The notes: generated by a model from the sequence alone, not told the origin. 64,000 nucleotides of DNA from Alphaproteobacteria bacterium (GCA_016870115.1 VGCH01000007.1:62001-126000); one strand, 5' to 3'. Positions 55,797-64,000 are shown, counted from the stretch's first letter. A program made the numbers and translations.

Positions 55797-56987
55797 TCAG
55801 CGCTCCTTCAGGGCGATCTGTTTGTTGTACCAGTTCATAAAGGCCGAGATCGACAGACTGACCGTCAGATAGGCCGCCATGATAATCAGGATGTTCTCGA
55901 TCGCCTGGCCGGTCTGGTTGATGGTGACGTTGATCGAGGCCACCAGGTCGGGATAGCCGATGGCGATGGCCAGCGAGCTGTTCTTGGTGATGTTGAGATA
56001 GGTGCTGGTCATCGGTGGCACGATCACGCGCAGCGCCTGGGGCAGAAGCACCAGCCGCATCGACTGGCCGCGCGAGAGGCCGATGGCCGCAGCCGCCTCG
56101 CTCTGCCCCTTATGCAGCGCGAGAATGCCCGACCGCACGATCTCGGCGACAAAAGCCGAGGTGTAGAGCACGAGCCCCAGCAACAGGGCCGCGAACTCCG
56201 GCTGGATCACCGTTCCGCCCTCGAAATTGAATCCCTTGAGCGCGGGCCAGCTCATGGCCGACGGCGCGCCCCCCAACAGCCAAACGAGGAAGGGTGCGGC
56301 CAGAACAATGCCGAAGCCGGCCAGGATCGAGGGGAAGGGCTCGCCGGTGCGCGCCTGCCGTGCGGTCGCCCAGCGATGAAGTGCCCAGGCGCCGACGATG
56401 CCGACGATCAGGCCGACACCCATCCATTTGTGGATCGGGGCCGCGATCGGCACCGGAAAGTAGAGGCCGCGGTTGGACAGGAACACCGTGTCGCCCATCA
56501 TCCGGATCGCCTGCCGCGGTCCGGGGAACGCCTCGCTCACCAGCTTGTAGATCAGGAACAGCCAGAGCAGCAGCGGGACGTTCCGGAAAATCTCGACGTA
56601 GATCGCGCAGATCCGCGCGAGCAGCCAATTCGGCGACAGGCGACCAATGCCAATTATTGTGCCCAGGAACGTTGTCAGGATGATGCCGATCACGGCCACG
56701 CGTAGCGTGTTCAGGATGCCCACCCAGATGGCGCGGGCGTAGGTGTCGGCGGGGGAGTAGGCGATCATGGTGTCGCCGATCGCGAACCCGGCCTCGCGAC
56801 CAAGGAAGTCGAACCCAGTCGCGATCTTCTGGCGCGCGAGGTTCTCCAACGTGTTGCTGACGAGATACCAGGCCAGCGCGGCCACCAGACCGACGACCAC
56901 GATCTGGAATACCCAGCCGCGGATCACCGGATCGTTCCACGGCGCAACCTTGGTGTCGGATGTCGCGCGGACCGCTTCGACCGCCAT
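55797..56987 (-). CDS. aapQ: General amino-acid ABC transporter permease AapQ
   Basis: A 396-residue permease with the long central insertion characteristic of AapQ/BztB. The N-terminal part includes ILNTLRVAVIGIILTTFLGTIIGIGRLS and EIFRNVPLLLWLFLIY. The coupling loop is EAAAAIGLSRGQSMRLVLLPQALRVIVPPM with SAFVAEIVRSGILALHKGQ before it. It pairs with AapM in the inner membrane. It lies 164 bases downstream of aapJ, behind an intrinsic terminator, so it probably receives only part of the aapJ transcription. Confidence 0.94.
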   Translation of the reverse strand: MAVEAVRATSDTKVAPWNDPVIRGWVFQIVVVGLVAALAWYLVSNTLENLARQKIATGFDFLGREAGFAIGDTMIAYSPADTYARAIWVGILNTLRVAVIGIILTTFLGTIIGIGRLSPNWLLARICAIYVEIFRNVPLLLWLFLIYKLVSEAFPGPRQAIRMMGDTVFLSNRGLYFPVPIAAPIHKWMGVGLIVGIVGAWALHRWATARQARTGEPFPSILAGFGIVLAAPFLVWLLGGAPSAMSWPALKGFNFEGGTVIQPEFAALLLGLVLYTSAFVAEIVRSGILALHKGQSEAAAAIGLSRGQSMRLVLLPQALRVIVPPMTSTYLNITKNSSLAIAIGYPDLVASINVTINQTGQAIENILIIMAAYLTVSLSISAFMNWYNKQIALKER

Positions 56988-57077
56988 TCGCCACTCCCCG
57001 TTCCCTGCCGCGGTTGCCCCGCGTGCAGCAATTCTCGAGCCAGTCTAGAAGGGAATCGCGCCTTCGCAATGGGCCGC

Positions 57078-57108
57078 AAAGAAAAACCGCCGCCCTTGCG
57101 GGCGGCGG
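57078..57108 (-). terminator. Intrinsic terminator downstream of aapJ
   Basis: Perfect 9-base arms CCGCCGCCC (57087-57095) and GGGCGGCGG (57100-57108) with loop TTGC. Read on the minus strand they are followed by TTTTTCTTT. It lies between aapJ and aapQ and should give more binding protein than membrane components, a common arrangement in ABC operons. Confidence 0.9.
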
Positions 57109-57116
57109 TCCTTCCG

Positions 57117-57135
57117 GCACGGGTCTTGCCCGTGC
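57117..57135 (-). repeat. Second hairpin in the aapJ-aapQ spacer
   Basis: Arms GCACGGG and CCCGTGC with a five-base loop, just downstream of the aapJ stop and before the intrinsic terminator on the minus strand. It probably protects the 3' end of the aapJ message or helps termination. Confidence 0.6.
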
Positions 57136-57151
57136 CCGATTTGCAGCAGAT

Positions 57152-58186
57152 TTAGCGGATCGGCGGCGCGTACTGCAGACCACCCTTGGTCCACAGCTTG
57201 TTCAGGCCGCGCTCGATCTTGAGCACCGAGCCCATGCCGACGTTGCGCTCGAACGACTCGCCATAGTTGCCGACCTGCTTGACGATGTTCACGACCCACT
57301 TCTCGTCGACGCCCAGCGCCTTGCCCATACCGGGCGTGACGCCGAGGATACGCTTGATCACCGGATCCTCGCTCTTGAGCATCTGGTCGACGTTCTTCGA
57401 GTTGATGCCGTACTCCTCGGCCTCAAGCATCGCGAAGTGCGCCCAACGCACGATGTCGGCCAACTGGTTGTCACCATGGCGGACCACCGGGCCCAGCGGC
57501 TCCTTGGAGATGATCTCCGGCAGGATGATGAAGTCGTCAGCCTTCTGCGGAGCCGGCACGTTCGCGGCGCGCACCGAGTAGAGGCTCGAGGCGTCGGTCG
57601 TGTAGACGTCGCAGCGACCCGAGAAGAACGCGGCGCGGATTTCGTCCGCCTTCTCGATGACGACCGGCTTGAACGACAGCTTGTTGGCGCGGAAGTAGTC
57701 GGCGAGGTTCAGCTCGGTGGTGGTGCCGGGGCTGACGCAGATCGTGGCGCCGTTCAGCTCCTTGGCGCTCTTCACGCCGAGCTTCTTGTTCACCATGAAG
57801 CCCTGGCCGTCGTAGTAGTTGATGCCGGGGAAGTCGAAGCCGAGCGCGGTGTCGCGAGTCAACGTGTAGGTGGTCGTGCGCGAGAGCATGTCGACTTCGC
57901 CCGACTGGAGCGCCGTGAAGCGCTGCTGGGCAGTCGTCGGCACGTACTTCACCTTCTCGGAGTCGCCGAAGATCGCCGCGGCGACCGCGCGGCAGACATC
58001 GACGTCGAGACCGGTCCACTTGCCCTGGCTGTCAGCGAGGCCGAAACCGGCGGTGCCGGTGCCGACGCCGCAGATCAGGCTGCCGCGCGCCTTGATGGCG
58101 TCGAGGTCCTTGCCGGCGTGGGCGATGCCCGAAAATCCGGCGATTGAGGCCGCGGCGACGCCGACGGCGATTGCGTTCTTGATCAT
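57152..58186 (-). CDS. aapJ: General amino-acid ABC transporter substrate-binding protein
   Basis: A 344-residue periplasmic binding protein with signal peptide (cleavage after AHA, residue 24). Family features are LICGVGTGTAGFGLADSQGKWTGLDVDVCRAVAAAI (ligand-site Asp), PTTAQQRFTALQSGEVDMLSRTTTYT, CVSPGTTTELNLADYF and the C-terminal GLNKLWTKGGLQYAPPIR seen in AapJ/BztA. It captures polar and other L-amino acids for AapQMP. It is the first gene of the operon, with a terminator immediately downstream. A conserved Cys pair (about 38 and 70, CGV and VCR) may form a disulfide. Confidence 0.95.
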   Translation of the reverse strand: MIKNAIAVGVAAASIAGFSGIAHAGKDLDAIKARGSLICGVGTGTAGFGLADSQGKWTGLDVDVCRAVAAAIFGDSEKVKYVPTTAQQRFTALQSGEVDMLSRTTTYTLTRDTALGFDFPGINYYDGQGFMVNKKLGVKSAKELNGATICVSPGTTTELNLADYFRANKLSFKPVVIEKADEIRAAFFSGRCDVYTTDASSLYSVRAANVPAPQKADDFIILPEIISKEPLGPVVRHGDNQLADIVRWAHFAMLEAEEYGINSKNVDQMLKSEDPVIKRILGVTPGMGKALGVDEKWVVNIVKQVGNYGESFERNVGMGSVLKIERGLNKLWTKGGLQYAPPIR

Positions 58187-58303
58187 GTGTTCCTTCCTGT
58201 TGCCTCTGGATACCGGCGTGGCGGCCGTTCTCGCGCGGCACCTTCGCAGGATGCGCGAATACCTAGGCTATCGTCGCGGGCCGCGCAACGGCGGTCCGGC
58301 GCC

Positions 58304-59695
58304 TCACAGCCGATCGAAGGTTCTCGTCTGGAACGGATTCGTGCTCCAGCTATCGCCGGGTTGCATGCCCGAGGGCTGGTCGTCTGAACTCCGACCGCGC
58401 GATCCCCGGCTATTTACCGAACCCCGGATGTCCTGCTGCCACTGACGGAAGGCGACGAGGGAGTCCCCGGCGAGGGGGCCACCACGTTCCGACACAAAGG
58501 GTGCCGGATCGACGAATTGTCCATTCACAATAGTGGAGAAATGCAGGTGCGGGCCGGTCGAGCGACCGGTCGAGCCGACGTACCCGATTACCTCCCCGCG
58601 CCGAACACGGCTGCCCGGCCCCAGCCCTACAACGAATTGGGTCATGTGGGCGTAGAGCGTCTCGAAGTTGTCGGCGTGGCTCACCTTAACGGTCCGCCCG
58701 TAGTTGAAGTACCAGCCCTGATAATTGATGACGCCATCGGCCGCGGCGAGGATCGGGTCGCCGATCTTGCCCTCGTAGTCGATGCCATTGTGGAAGCCGG
58801 TGCCCGAGCGACGGCCATAGTAGCGCCGCACACCAAACGGCGATGACACGCGAGCGCCGGGGCGCGGGTTGGCGAGCGCAGTGCCACCGAGCCGCTCGCC
58901 CTGGTCGTCAAACCAGCCTTCCGGCTGGTTGGGCGGAGCGAACCACCAGATTGACTTGCGATCCTGACCGTCAGTCAGCGCGGCCATCAGGATGCGTGGC
59001 GTCCCGTCGGCGGTCTTGCCGTGCGCGATATCCACTCGGCGGCCTTCGGCAGGCAGGGTTGCCACGGCATCCGCGAGCTCTTTCAGCGTGGCCGGGGACG
59101 CGCCCGACGCCCCGAGGCTCGCAGGAATCACGGATCCGGTCGACCGGACGGTCGACACAGACCCTGGCAAGAGACTGCGTGCGATGAGCCCGGAAACACC
59201 CCCGGCGCTGGGCAGGCTCGACACCCGCTCATCATCGCTTTCGGTGGCACCTGGCGCGAGCTTGTAGCCGTAGGTGCCGTCAGCCTGGCGGTGCAAGTCG
59301 GCGGCCAGCGCGCGCACAGAATAGACCTGCAGCATTGTCAGCCGGCGCGACCCGTCAGCTTGAGGCACGATCGTGGCCCGGCCGGAGGTTGCGATCGCCA
59401 TGTCGCTTCGGGTCATTGCCTGCGCCAAGGCCTCGGCCGCCGCCTTGGCATCCGCCTCGGCGACTTTCAGGGCAATCAGCTGCTGGGCGACGTCAGTGTC
59501 GGGGTTGAGGGAGAAGGACTGAACGTCCGTTTGGGGTTGCTGGGCCTTGCGAGACTGCGTCTGGGGCTTGGCAGGCGGCTTGGTCGCCTGGGCAAGCGCC
59601 TCGGCGACCGGCATTGCGAGGAGGCTCACGGCAGTCAGGGACACGAGGGCAAATCGCCAGCGTCCGGCGCGATCCTGGCGCGTCGTCGTGTTCAT
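58304..59695 (-). CDS. M23 (LytM-type) peptidoglycan endopeptidase
   Basis: A 463-residue exported protein. A signal segment (about 14-36) is followed by an alanine-rich helical region (about 65-110) and a C-terminal LytM domain. The domain has the zinc motif HNGIDYEG (HxxxD) and the HLHF motif, with DGVINYQGWYFNYGRTVKVSH between. It cuts peptide cross-links or activates amidases during envelope growth. The Ser/Arg-rich tail after the domain is unusual and could be disordered. It has its own 211-base upstream region. The 117-base gap after its stop leads to aapJ and shows no gene. Confidence 0.9.
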   Translation of the reverse strand: MNTTTRQDRAGRWRFALVSLTAVSLLAMPVAEALAQATKPPAKPQTQSRKAQQPQTDVQSFSLNPDTDVAQQLIALKVAEADAKAAAEALAQAMTRSDMAIATSGRATIVPQADGSRRLTMLQVYSVRALAADLHRQADGTYGYKLAPGATESDDERVSSLPSAGGVSGLIARSLLPGSVSTVRSTGSVIPASLGASGASPATLKELADAVATLPAEGRRVDIAHGKTADGTPRILMAALTDGQDRKSIWWFAPPNQPEGWFDDQGERLGGTALANPRPGARVSSPFGVRRYYGRRSGTGFHNGIDYEGKIGDPILAAADGVINYQGWYFNYGRTVKVSHADNFETLYAHMTQFVVGLGPGSRVRRGEVIGYVGSTGRSTGPHLHFSTIVNGQFVDPAPFVSERGGPLAGDSLVAFRQWQQDIRGSVNSRGSRGRSSDDQPSGMQPGDSWSTNPFQTRTFDRL

Positions 59696-59906
59696 TGGCC
59701 TCTCCTGTCTTACCCAGCGTATTCGTTGGTCGTTCGCACTTGAGGCCGTCTGCGAATTTGTCCGACCCGCTCCCCCTGGATCGACGTCCCCCGCTCAGCC
59801 GACTCCCCGATAGACGGGGTTTATCCCCAAGTCCATCGAAAAGTGGCAAAAATGCCACACTGGCCTGTGGGCACCAACTGACTGTGAACCAAGGATTTTT
59901 CGCCAG
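59696..59906. promoter_or_regulatory. Intergenic region upstream of the M23 peptidase gene
   Basis: This is the longest gap in the window (211 bases), between the M23 start and the stop of the acyl-CoA synthetase gene. It must hold the M23 promoter on the minus strand. A small inverted repeat CCCCG-ATAGA-CGGGG lies at 59805-59819, followed by TTTAT on the plus strand. I see no coding frame with family resemblance. Confidence 0.4.
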
Positions 59907-61355
59907 TTAGGCCCGGCGGTCCCGCAACGGCGCGGTGTCGCCGCTGCCGGTTTGGGCGGTCTGACGCAGCGCTGGGTAGCGCGCCAGCAACGCCGCAGTC
60001 TCGGCCATTTCCTCGACATCGTTGAATGCGGGCACGCCGGCGGCCTCGAGCCGGGCGAACCAGTCCTGCTTGCCCGGAAGCGTCCCCATCATCGCGTGCA
60101 TGGACGGAAGGGGTGAGTGGGACGCCGCGCCGGCAATGGCGCTGACGACAGGATCGGCGTCGACCATGAAGGGGACCACGTGGATCGACAGAACGACGTC
60201 GTAAGTCGAGCCTGCGTGCGCCATCGTGGCGTCCAGGGCCATCCCGAACCGATCCTCGCGGGCGTCGGCCAGCAGGTCGATCGGATTGGCGACTGACGCT
60301 TCCGGGGGCAGGCGCTGGCGCAGGACGGCTGCCATCGGATCAGGCAGGGGCGCGAGATCGAGCCCATCCGACCAGGCCCGATCGGCGCAGAGCACGCCGG
60401 GTCCGCCGGAGTTCGAAAGAATCAGCGCGCGCCGACCGATGCCGTGCGGGAAACGGGCGAAGCCTTTGGCGGCGAGAAGGAGCTGGCGAAGACTGGTCAC
60501 GCGCAGAACGCCGGCCGAACGGCAGAACGCCCCGATCGCGGCATCGTCGTTCACCACGGCGCCGGTGTGGGCGGCTGCAGCTCGTCCCCCCACATCGGTC
60601 CGTCCACCGAATAGGGCCACAACCGGCTTGCGCGCCGCGACTTCACGGGCGATGGCGGCGAAACGGCGATGGTCCTCGATCGACTCGATATAGAGCAGCG
60701 CCGCCGCGATCTCGGGTCGCGCGCCCAGCCAACCGAGGTAATCTTCGACGCCCAACTGCACGCCATTGCCGACTGAGACTACCGAGGTGAGCGGCAGGCC
60801 CCGGGCGTTCGCCTTGTCAATCACTTCCTCGGCCAGCGCACCGGACTGCGAGATGAAGGCGAGGCCATTGGGCCCCGCCTTGGCGCCGGGTGGCAGATCG
60901 CGCAGGAATGTCGCGGCGAAGGGCCAGGCGGGGTCGAGGTGGATCAGCCCGGCGCAATTGGGCCCGGCGATGCGCAACCCGTGACGCGTCGCCAGTGCCT
61001 TCAGCGCCTCATTGCGCGCCACTCCCGGCGGTCCCGCCTCGGCGAATCCGCCAGGAAGGATCAGCAGATTGCGGATGCCCTGCGCGGCGCACTCCGCGAC
61101 CGCGTCCAGGATCGCGTCGGGCCGGATCACGATCACCGCCAGATCCACGGGCGCGCCGATGCCCGATATCGACGACACAGCCTCGTAGCCGAAGATCGTC
61201 CCACCCTTGGGATTCACTGGGACCACCCGACCTCGATAGCCCGCCTGCCGAAGGAGCTGCATCACCGCCCCGCCGGACGAGGTCGCCCGGTCACCGGCTC
61301 CGATGACGGCGATGCTGCGTGGTCCGAGCAGCGGGGCGAGGTCGGGAACGCTCAT
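59907..61355 (-). CDS. ADP-forming acyl-CoA synthetase alpha-type subunit (CoA-binding and ligase-CoA domains)
   Basis: A 482-residue protein of the acetate-CoA ligase (ADP-forming)/pimeloyl-CoA synthetase group. The N-terminal CoA-binding Rossmann domain reads SIAVIGAGDRATSSGGA (about 14-30) and VPVNPKGG. The second domain has GPNCAGLI and FISQSGALAEEV. The predicted phosphohistidine is His263 in AAAHTGAV. The third domain contains LILSNSGGPGV. The ATP-grasp beta domain present in full-length enzymes is absent and no beta gene is adjacent. It would make an acyl-CoA only with an unlinked partner. It lies 46 bases downstream of the M81 peptidase gene on the same strand. Confidence 0.88.
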   Translation of the reverse strand: MSVPDLAPLLGPRSIAVIGAGDRATSSGGAVMQLLRQAGYRGRVVPVNPKGGTIFGYEAVSSISGIGAPVDLAVIVIRPDAILDAVAECAAQGIRNLLILPGGFAEAGPPGVARNEALKALATRHGLRIAGPNCAGLIHLDPAWPFAATFLRDLPPGAKAGPNGLAFISQSGALAEEVIDKANARGLPLTSVVSVGNGVQLGVEDYLGWLGARPEIAAALLYIESIEDHRRFAAIAREVAARKPVVALFGGRTDVGGRAAAAHTGAVVNDDAAIGAFCRSAGVLRVTSLRQLLLAAKGFARFPHGIGRRALILSNSGGPGVLCADRAWSDGLDLAPLPDPMAAVLRQRLPPEASVANPIDLLADAREDRFGMALDATMAHAGSTYDVVLSIHVVPFMVDADPVVSAIAGAASHSPLPSMHAMMGTLPGKQDWFARLEAAGVPAFNDVEEMAETAALLARYPALRQTAQTGSGDTAPLRDRRA

Positions 61356-61401
61356 CGGCCCGTTGCACCACAGGCCCGACGCCGCGACAAGCCTCGCGCC
61401 G

Positions 61402-62937
61402 TCAGGGCGATGGGGGCGGCGTCCACTCGGTATCCTCGTCGAGCGGATAGACCGGCCGCGGCAGCTTGCTCCAGGTGAAGTTTTGCAGCAGCGGGGATGT
61501 GAGGCCGGGGCAGTCGACCTCGTAGACTTGGTCGGGCTTGAAGAACTCGTCGAAGCCGGCCCGGAAGTGGCCGCGGCTCTTCACCACGACGATGCGGGCC
61601 TGCGCAATGTCCAGACCGAAACTCTCGAATTGCCGCGGCTCCATGCACTGGCAGCGCAGCGAGATGACGACGACCAGGATGCCGCCGAGATCGAGCAGCG
61701 CCGACGGCCCCATATCCGCCGCCACATTTCGCAAGACGCCACGGCGTCCGGTGAACTTGCCGTCGGTCAGTTTGACGACCTTGGCCTCGCAGTCGAAGGG
61801 CAGCGAGAATTCGTGGTGCTCATCGCGATTGAACGAGGCGGTGAAGATCGCACCCTCGCCCAGGCGATGGGCTTCGGCGGCGAGGGTCGCGTCGTTGAAC
61901 ACGCCAAAAAAAACGCCCTGCACACCGGCGCCCTTCAGCGCGCGCAACAGATACGTGGTGTTGCCCCGTCCGCCGCCGCCGGGATTGTCGGCGACATCCG
62001 CGAGCGCGATCGGCTTGCGGCGTTTGTCGCGCCCGACCTGGCGGGCAAGCTGGACCGCATCGGCCAGCGGCATCATCGCGCGCTTGTAGCTCTCGCGATC
62101 CGCCCATCCGCGACGGGCGATGTCGAGCGCGAGCTCGCCCGCCGCCCGCGCATTGCCGTTGCGTGATGTCACAACGGCCGTCAGCCCGTTCTTGGGTGAG
62201 TCGCTGTAGGCGAAGCCGGCCATCACCGAGACGTTGATGATGTCGCCGCCCACCCGGGTCTGGCCGTAGTTCACCAGATCGGCGTAGGGCCCCTTGGCGG
62301 TCAGCAGCGAGATCTGCGGCGGCACCAGCGGCAGCTTCACCATCGCGATCGCGGTCTTCTCGCCGGCGAGACACGAGCGAAGATGGCGCGCCGCCTCGAT
62401 GCCCCGTTCCTCGATGTCGGTGTGGGGATTCTTGAGGTAGCCCACGAACACCGAAAGATTGTCGATCATCTTGCGCGACACGTTGGCGTGGAGGTCGAAC
62501 ACGCCCACCACCGGCACCGCCGTGCCCACCACGCCTCGGATGGCGGCGAAGAGATCGCCGTCGGGATCGTCGGTGCCCTCGGCCAGCGCCGCGCCGTGGC
62601 TGGCGATGAACACGCCGTCCAGCGGCATCACCGATCGCAGGCCGCTCTCGATCTCCGCGACGAACGTCTTGAAGAAGCGTTCCTCCACAGGTCCCCCGGG
62701 CTGGGCCAGTGAGACGCGCAGCGGGACGGGCGTCCAGGGACCAGTCCGATCCATCTCGGCAAAGAAGCCGGGCAGGTCGGGCAGGGTGATCGACGCGCCT
62801 GACCGCGCCTCGGCCACGATGCGATTGCCGCGGATATCGACATCGTGTTCGAAATCCTGCGCGGTCGTCACCGGCGCGAAGCGATTGCACTCGATCGCGA
62901 AACCGAGAATGGCGATGCGCGGACTATCCTTTGACAA
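61402..62937 (-). CDS. M81 family metallopeptidase (MlrC-like)
   Basis: A 511-residue protein of the MlrC (microcystinase C) family. The N-terminal IAILGFAIECNRFAP, the metal-site segments SHGAA and VFDLHANVS (Asp and His ligands), the VADNPGGGGRGN motif and DLGGILVVV in the C-terminal domain are family hallmarks. MlrC cleaves a linear tetrapeptide of microcystin; most relatives act on unknown peptides or amides. A TTG start at 62937 is chosen because GGAGG lies seven bases before it and the family N-terminus begins there. Longer in-frame starts give no family match. The cytoplasmic location is inferred from the lack of a signal. Confidence 0.88.
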   Translation of the reverse strand: MSKDSPRIAILGFAIECNRFAPVTTAQDFEHDVDIRGNRIVAEARSGASITLPDLPGFFAEMDRTGPWTPVPLRVSLAQPGGPVEERFFKTFVAEIESGLRSVMPLDGVFIASHGAALAEGTDDPDGDLFAAIRGVVGTAVPVVGVFDLHANVSRKMIDNLSVFVGYLKNPHTDIEERGIEAARHLRSCLAGEKTAIAMVKLPLVPPQISLLTAKGPYADLVNYGQTRVGGDIINVSVMAGFAYSDSPKNGLTAVVTSRNGNARAAGELALDIARRGWADRESYKRAMMPLADAVQLARQVGRDKRRKPIALADVADNPGGGGRGNTTYLLRALKGAGVQGVFFGVFNDATLAAEAHRLGEGAIFTASFNRDEHHEFSLPFDCEAKVVKLTDGKFTGRRGVLRNVAADMGPSALLDLGGILVVVISLRCQCMEPRQFESFGLDIAQARIVVVKSRGHFRAGFDEFFKPDQVYEVDCPGLTSPLLQNFTWSKLPRPVYPLDEDTEWTPPPSP

Positions 62938-63040
62938 GGCGGCCTCCGGTATCTCACGCGCGAATCGTAGCGGCGCGCTGGCGCCGTGGCGAGCCGCCCA
63001 GCCCTGCTTGCTGCGCAGGGGTGGAATGAGTCGGGTAGGC

Positions 63041-63598
63041 CTAGAAGAGGGCCAAGGTCTTGCCCACGACACCCAACGGCCAGCGTCCGGCCGCGAACAG
63101 ACGCAGCTTGGTCTCAAACGGGAGCGCGGCTGCGCCGGCCAGCCGCGCCAACGCGACCTGATAGACCGCGTGGGCGGCGGCGCCCGCCGCGACGTGGATC
63201 GTGGCCGCGCTCACGCCGCCGGCGCGAGCGGCTGCGGTCGCGGCGCGGCCATGCACGAGGTCGCCGGCTTCCGTCGTGAGGTCGGTCAGGGCGGTCCACA
63301 ACGCCCTCTCGGTGTGCCGCTCTTCCGCTTCGGCGAGGCAGGCACGGCGCAGCGCGTCCTCGCCGTCCCACCACGCTGTGGACCAGTCGGGCGACTTCAG
63401 ATGCCGCTCGGCGTCGGCCCAGTCGCGCGCCGGGAGAATATCGAGATCGCCGAGGCCCAGGGCGCCCGCGTAGCCCTGCGCCTCCTCGAGTTCACCGCCG
63501 GTCAGCGGTTCACCGAGCGCCGCGAACCACGACGCGGCGCGCACTTCGCCGCGCAGCGCAGCGAGCGCGGCGGCGGGATGCGCGAGAGGCGCGCTCAC
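63041..63598 (-). CDS. Unknown protein coupled to a PaaA-like oxygenase subunit
   Basis: A 185-residue, alanine-rich, mostly helical protein; I do not recognise its family. The GTG start (63598) forms a GTGA overlap with the stop of the PaaA-like gene, so the two are co-translated. Notable segments are AASWFAALGEPLTGGELEEAQ, ERHLKSPDWSTAWWDGEDALRRACLAEAEERH and a C-terminal GRWPLGVVGKTLALF. The ERH and E..H patterns hint at, but do not prove, a metal site. Its size and coupling suggest an accessory subunit or maturation partner of the oxygenase. A 103-base gap without features separates it from the M81 gene. Confidence 0.65.
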   Translation of the reverse strand: MSAPLAHPAAALAALRGEVRAASWFAALGEPLTGGELEEAQGYAGALGLGDLDILPARDWADAERHLKSPDWSTAWWDGEDALRRACLAEAEERHTERALWTALTDLTTEAGDLVHGRAATAAARAGGVSAATIHVAAGAAAHAVYQVALARLAGAAALPFETKLRLFAAGRWPLGVVGKTLALF

Positions 63599-64000
63599 GC
63601 CGCCTGCTGGAGGGCGGGCAGGGTGAGGCCGTACTTGGTGGCGACTTCGGTCGCGCGCTTGATGTAGTCCACGCGCATCTCGTCGTTGGTGCGCTGCTTG
63701 ATGTTCCACTTGCGGAAAATCTCGTTGTTGCGCGACTTTGAACCGCCGAAGAAAGAGGGCAGGTAGGGCCAGTACGCGTCCACAGCGGCTTGCAGGCGCG
63801 CCTTGCCGTCTTCGGTCTTCACCAACTCGGCGGAGAAGTCCTCGCCGAACTGCGCGTGGAAGCGCTCCTCCGGCATGGTTGCGCGGGCCAGGTTGCGCAG
63901 CGGGTGGAAGGCGCAATGCAGCAGGTCCTCGACCTGGAGGATCTCGGCCAGGTCGGCGAGAAGCTTGATCGCGACGAATTCCTCCCAGGTCTTGAGCGGG
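63595..64000 (-). CDS. PaaA-like phenylacetyl-CoA epoxidase family subunit, 5'-truncated
   Basis: Its 5' part lies beyond the window's right edge; 134 C-terminal residues are visible. Diiron-protein features of PF05138 (phenylacetic acid catabolic) are PLKTWEEFVAIKLLADLAE, DLLHCAFHPLRNLARATM, the ligand motif EERFH followed by FG, and the tail SRNNEIFRKWNIKQRTNDEMR, as in PaaA. It probably belongs to an oxygenase that epoxidises an aromatic or related acyl-CoA. An internal ATG at 63876 is not the start because homologous sequence continues upstream. It is coupled to the unknown 185-residue protein. The remaining paa-type genes, if present, are outside the window. Confidence 0.8.
   Translation of the reverse strand, partial: PLKTWEEFVAIKLLADLAEILQVEDLLHCAFHPLRNLARATMPEERFHAQFGEDFSAELVKTEDGKARLQAAVDAYWPYLPSFFGGSKSRNNEIFRKWNIKQRTNDEMRVDYIKRATEVATKYGLTLPALQQAA

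Noticed and set aside
59805-59819. CCCCG-ATAGA-CGGGG as an intrinsic terminator
   Set aside because: The stem is only five bases, the T-run is poor and there is no plus-strand gene ending before it.

Overview
The window is 64 kb of very G+C-rich, extremely compact bacterial chromosome. Most neighbouring genes overlap by 4 bases (GTGA or ATGA) or lie within a few tens of bases. No gap reaches 300 bases. I saw no rRNA, tRNA, CRISPR array, insertion sequence, integrase or phage gene. Gene content suggests a heterotrophic alphaproteobacterium: AapJQMP-type amino-acid ABC transporter, DUF1194 protein, many CoA-thioester enzymes, two SCP-x-type thiolases, a P450, a PaaA-like oxygenase subunit. A Reyranella-like or other Rhodospirillales-type organism is a guess from gene style only.

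Layout. 1-5.1 kb: truncated GNAT, thioesterase, SDR, hydrolase, secreted ankyrin protein, MDR oxidoreductase and a NUDT19-type NUDIX hydrolase. 5.2-9.8 kb: the most distinctive locus. It encodes an HMG-CoA-synthase-fold protein fused to a DUF35 Zn-ribbon/OB domain, an SCP-x-type thiolase, two MaoC hotdog proteins and a canonical SDR. A perfect palindromic operator-like site precedes it and an intrinsic terminator lies inside it. 9.7-17.8 kb: MFS transporter, SnoaL-like protein, cyclic-nucleotide/patatin lipase, DUF2817 peptidase, thioesterase, apt and hrpB. 17.9-25.4 kb: gltBD with a divergent dehydroquinase-like gene, then a DUF1194 protein. 25.5-33.7 kb: acyl-CoA dehydrogenase, GST, two tandem alpha/beta hydrolases, an orphan molybdopterin subunit, threonine aldolase and an enoyl-CoA hydratase. 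33.8-41.6 kb: lipoprotein, quinone oxidoreductase, second thiolase, P450 with a divergent TetR and a palindromic operator, two enoyl-CoA hydratases, and an orphan LivM permease. 41.6-47.7 kb: VOC protein, interrupted GST gene, nitronate monooxygenase, lipoprotein esterase, FAD oxidoreductase, pteridine-reductase-like SDR and folB. 47.7-53.7 kb: two EamA transporters and a dTDP-amino-sugar island (fdtA, fdtB, flippase, rfbB). 53.7-58.2 kb: aapJQMP. 58.3-64 kb: M23 endopeptidase, acyl-CoA synthetase alpha subunit, M81 (MlrC-like) peptidase, an unknown gene and a truncated PaaA-like gene.

Two themes stand out. First, the 5.2-9.8 kb locus looks like a fused version of the thiolase/HMGCS-fold/DUF35 assembly known from archaeal mevalonate synthesis and from PhlACB. 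All three catalytic residues of the HMGCS half appear to be replaced, and the set is coupled to a hydratase pair and a dehydrogenase. That suggests an undescribed CoA-thioester pathway of unknown substrate. Second, four genes are disrupted in otherwise well-kept frames: a TGA in a hydrolase membrane anchor, a TAG in a GST, a one-base deletion in the fdtB-like gene and a TAG in the adjacent flippase. The three nonsense codons could each come from one C-to-T change on the coding strand. Either these are base-call or assembly errors or the functions are decaying; raw reads are needed to tell.
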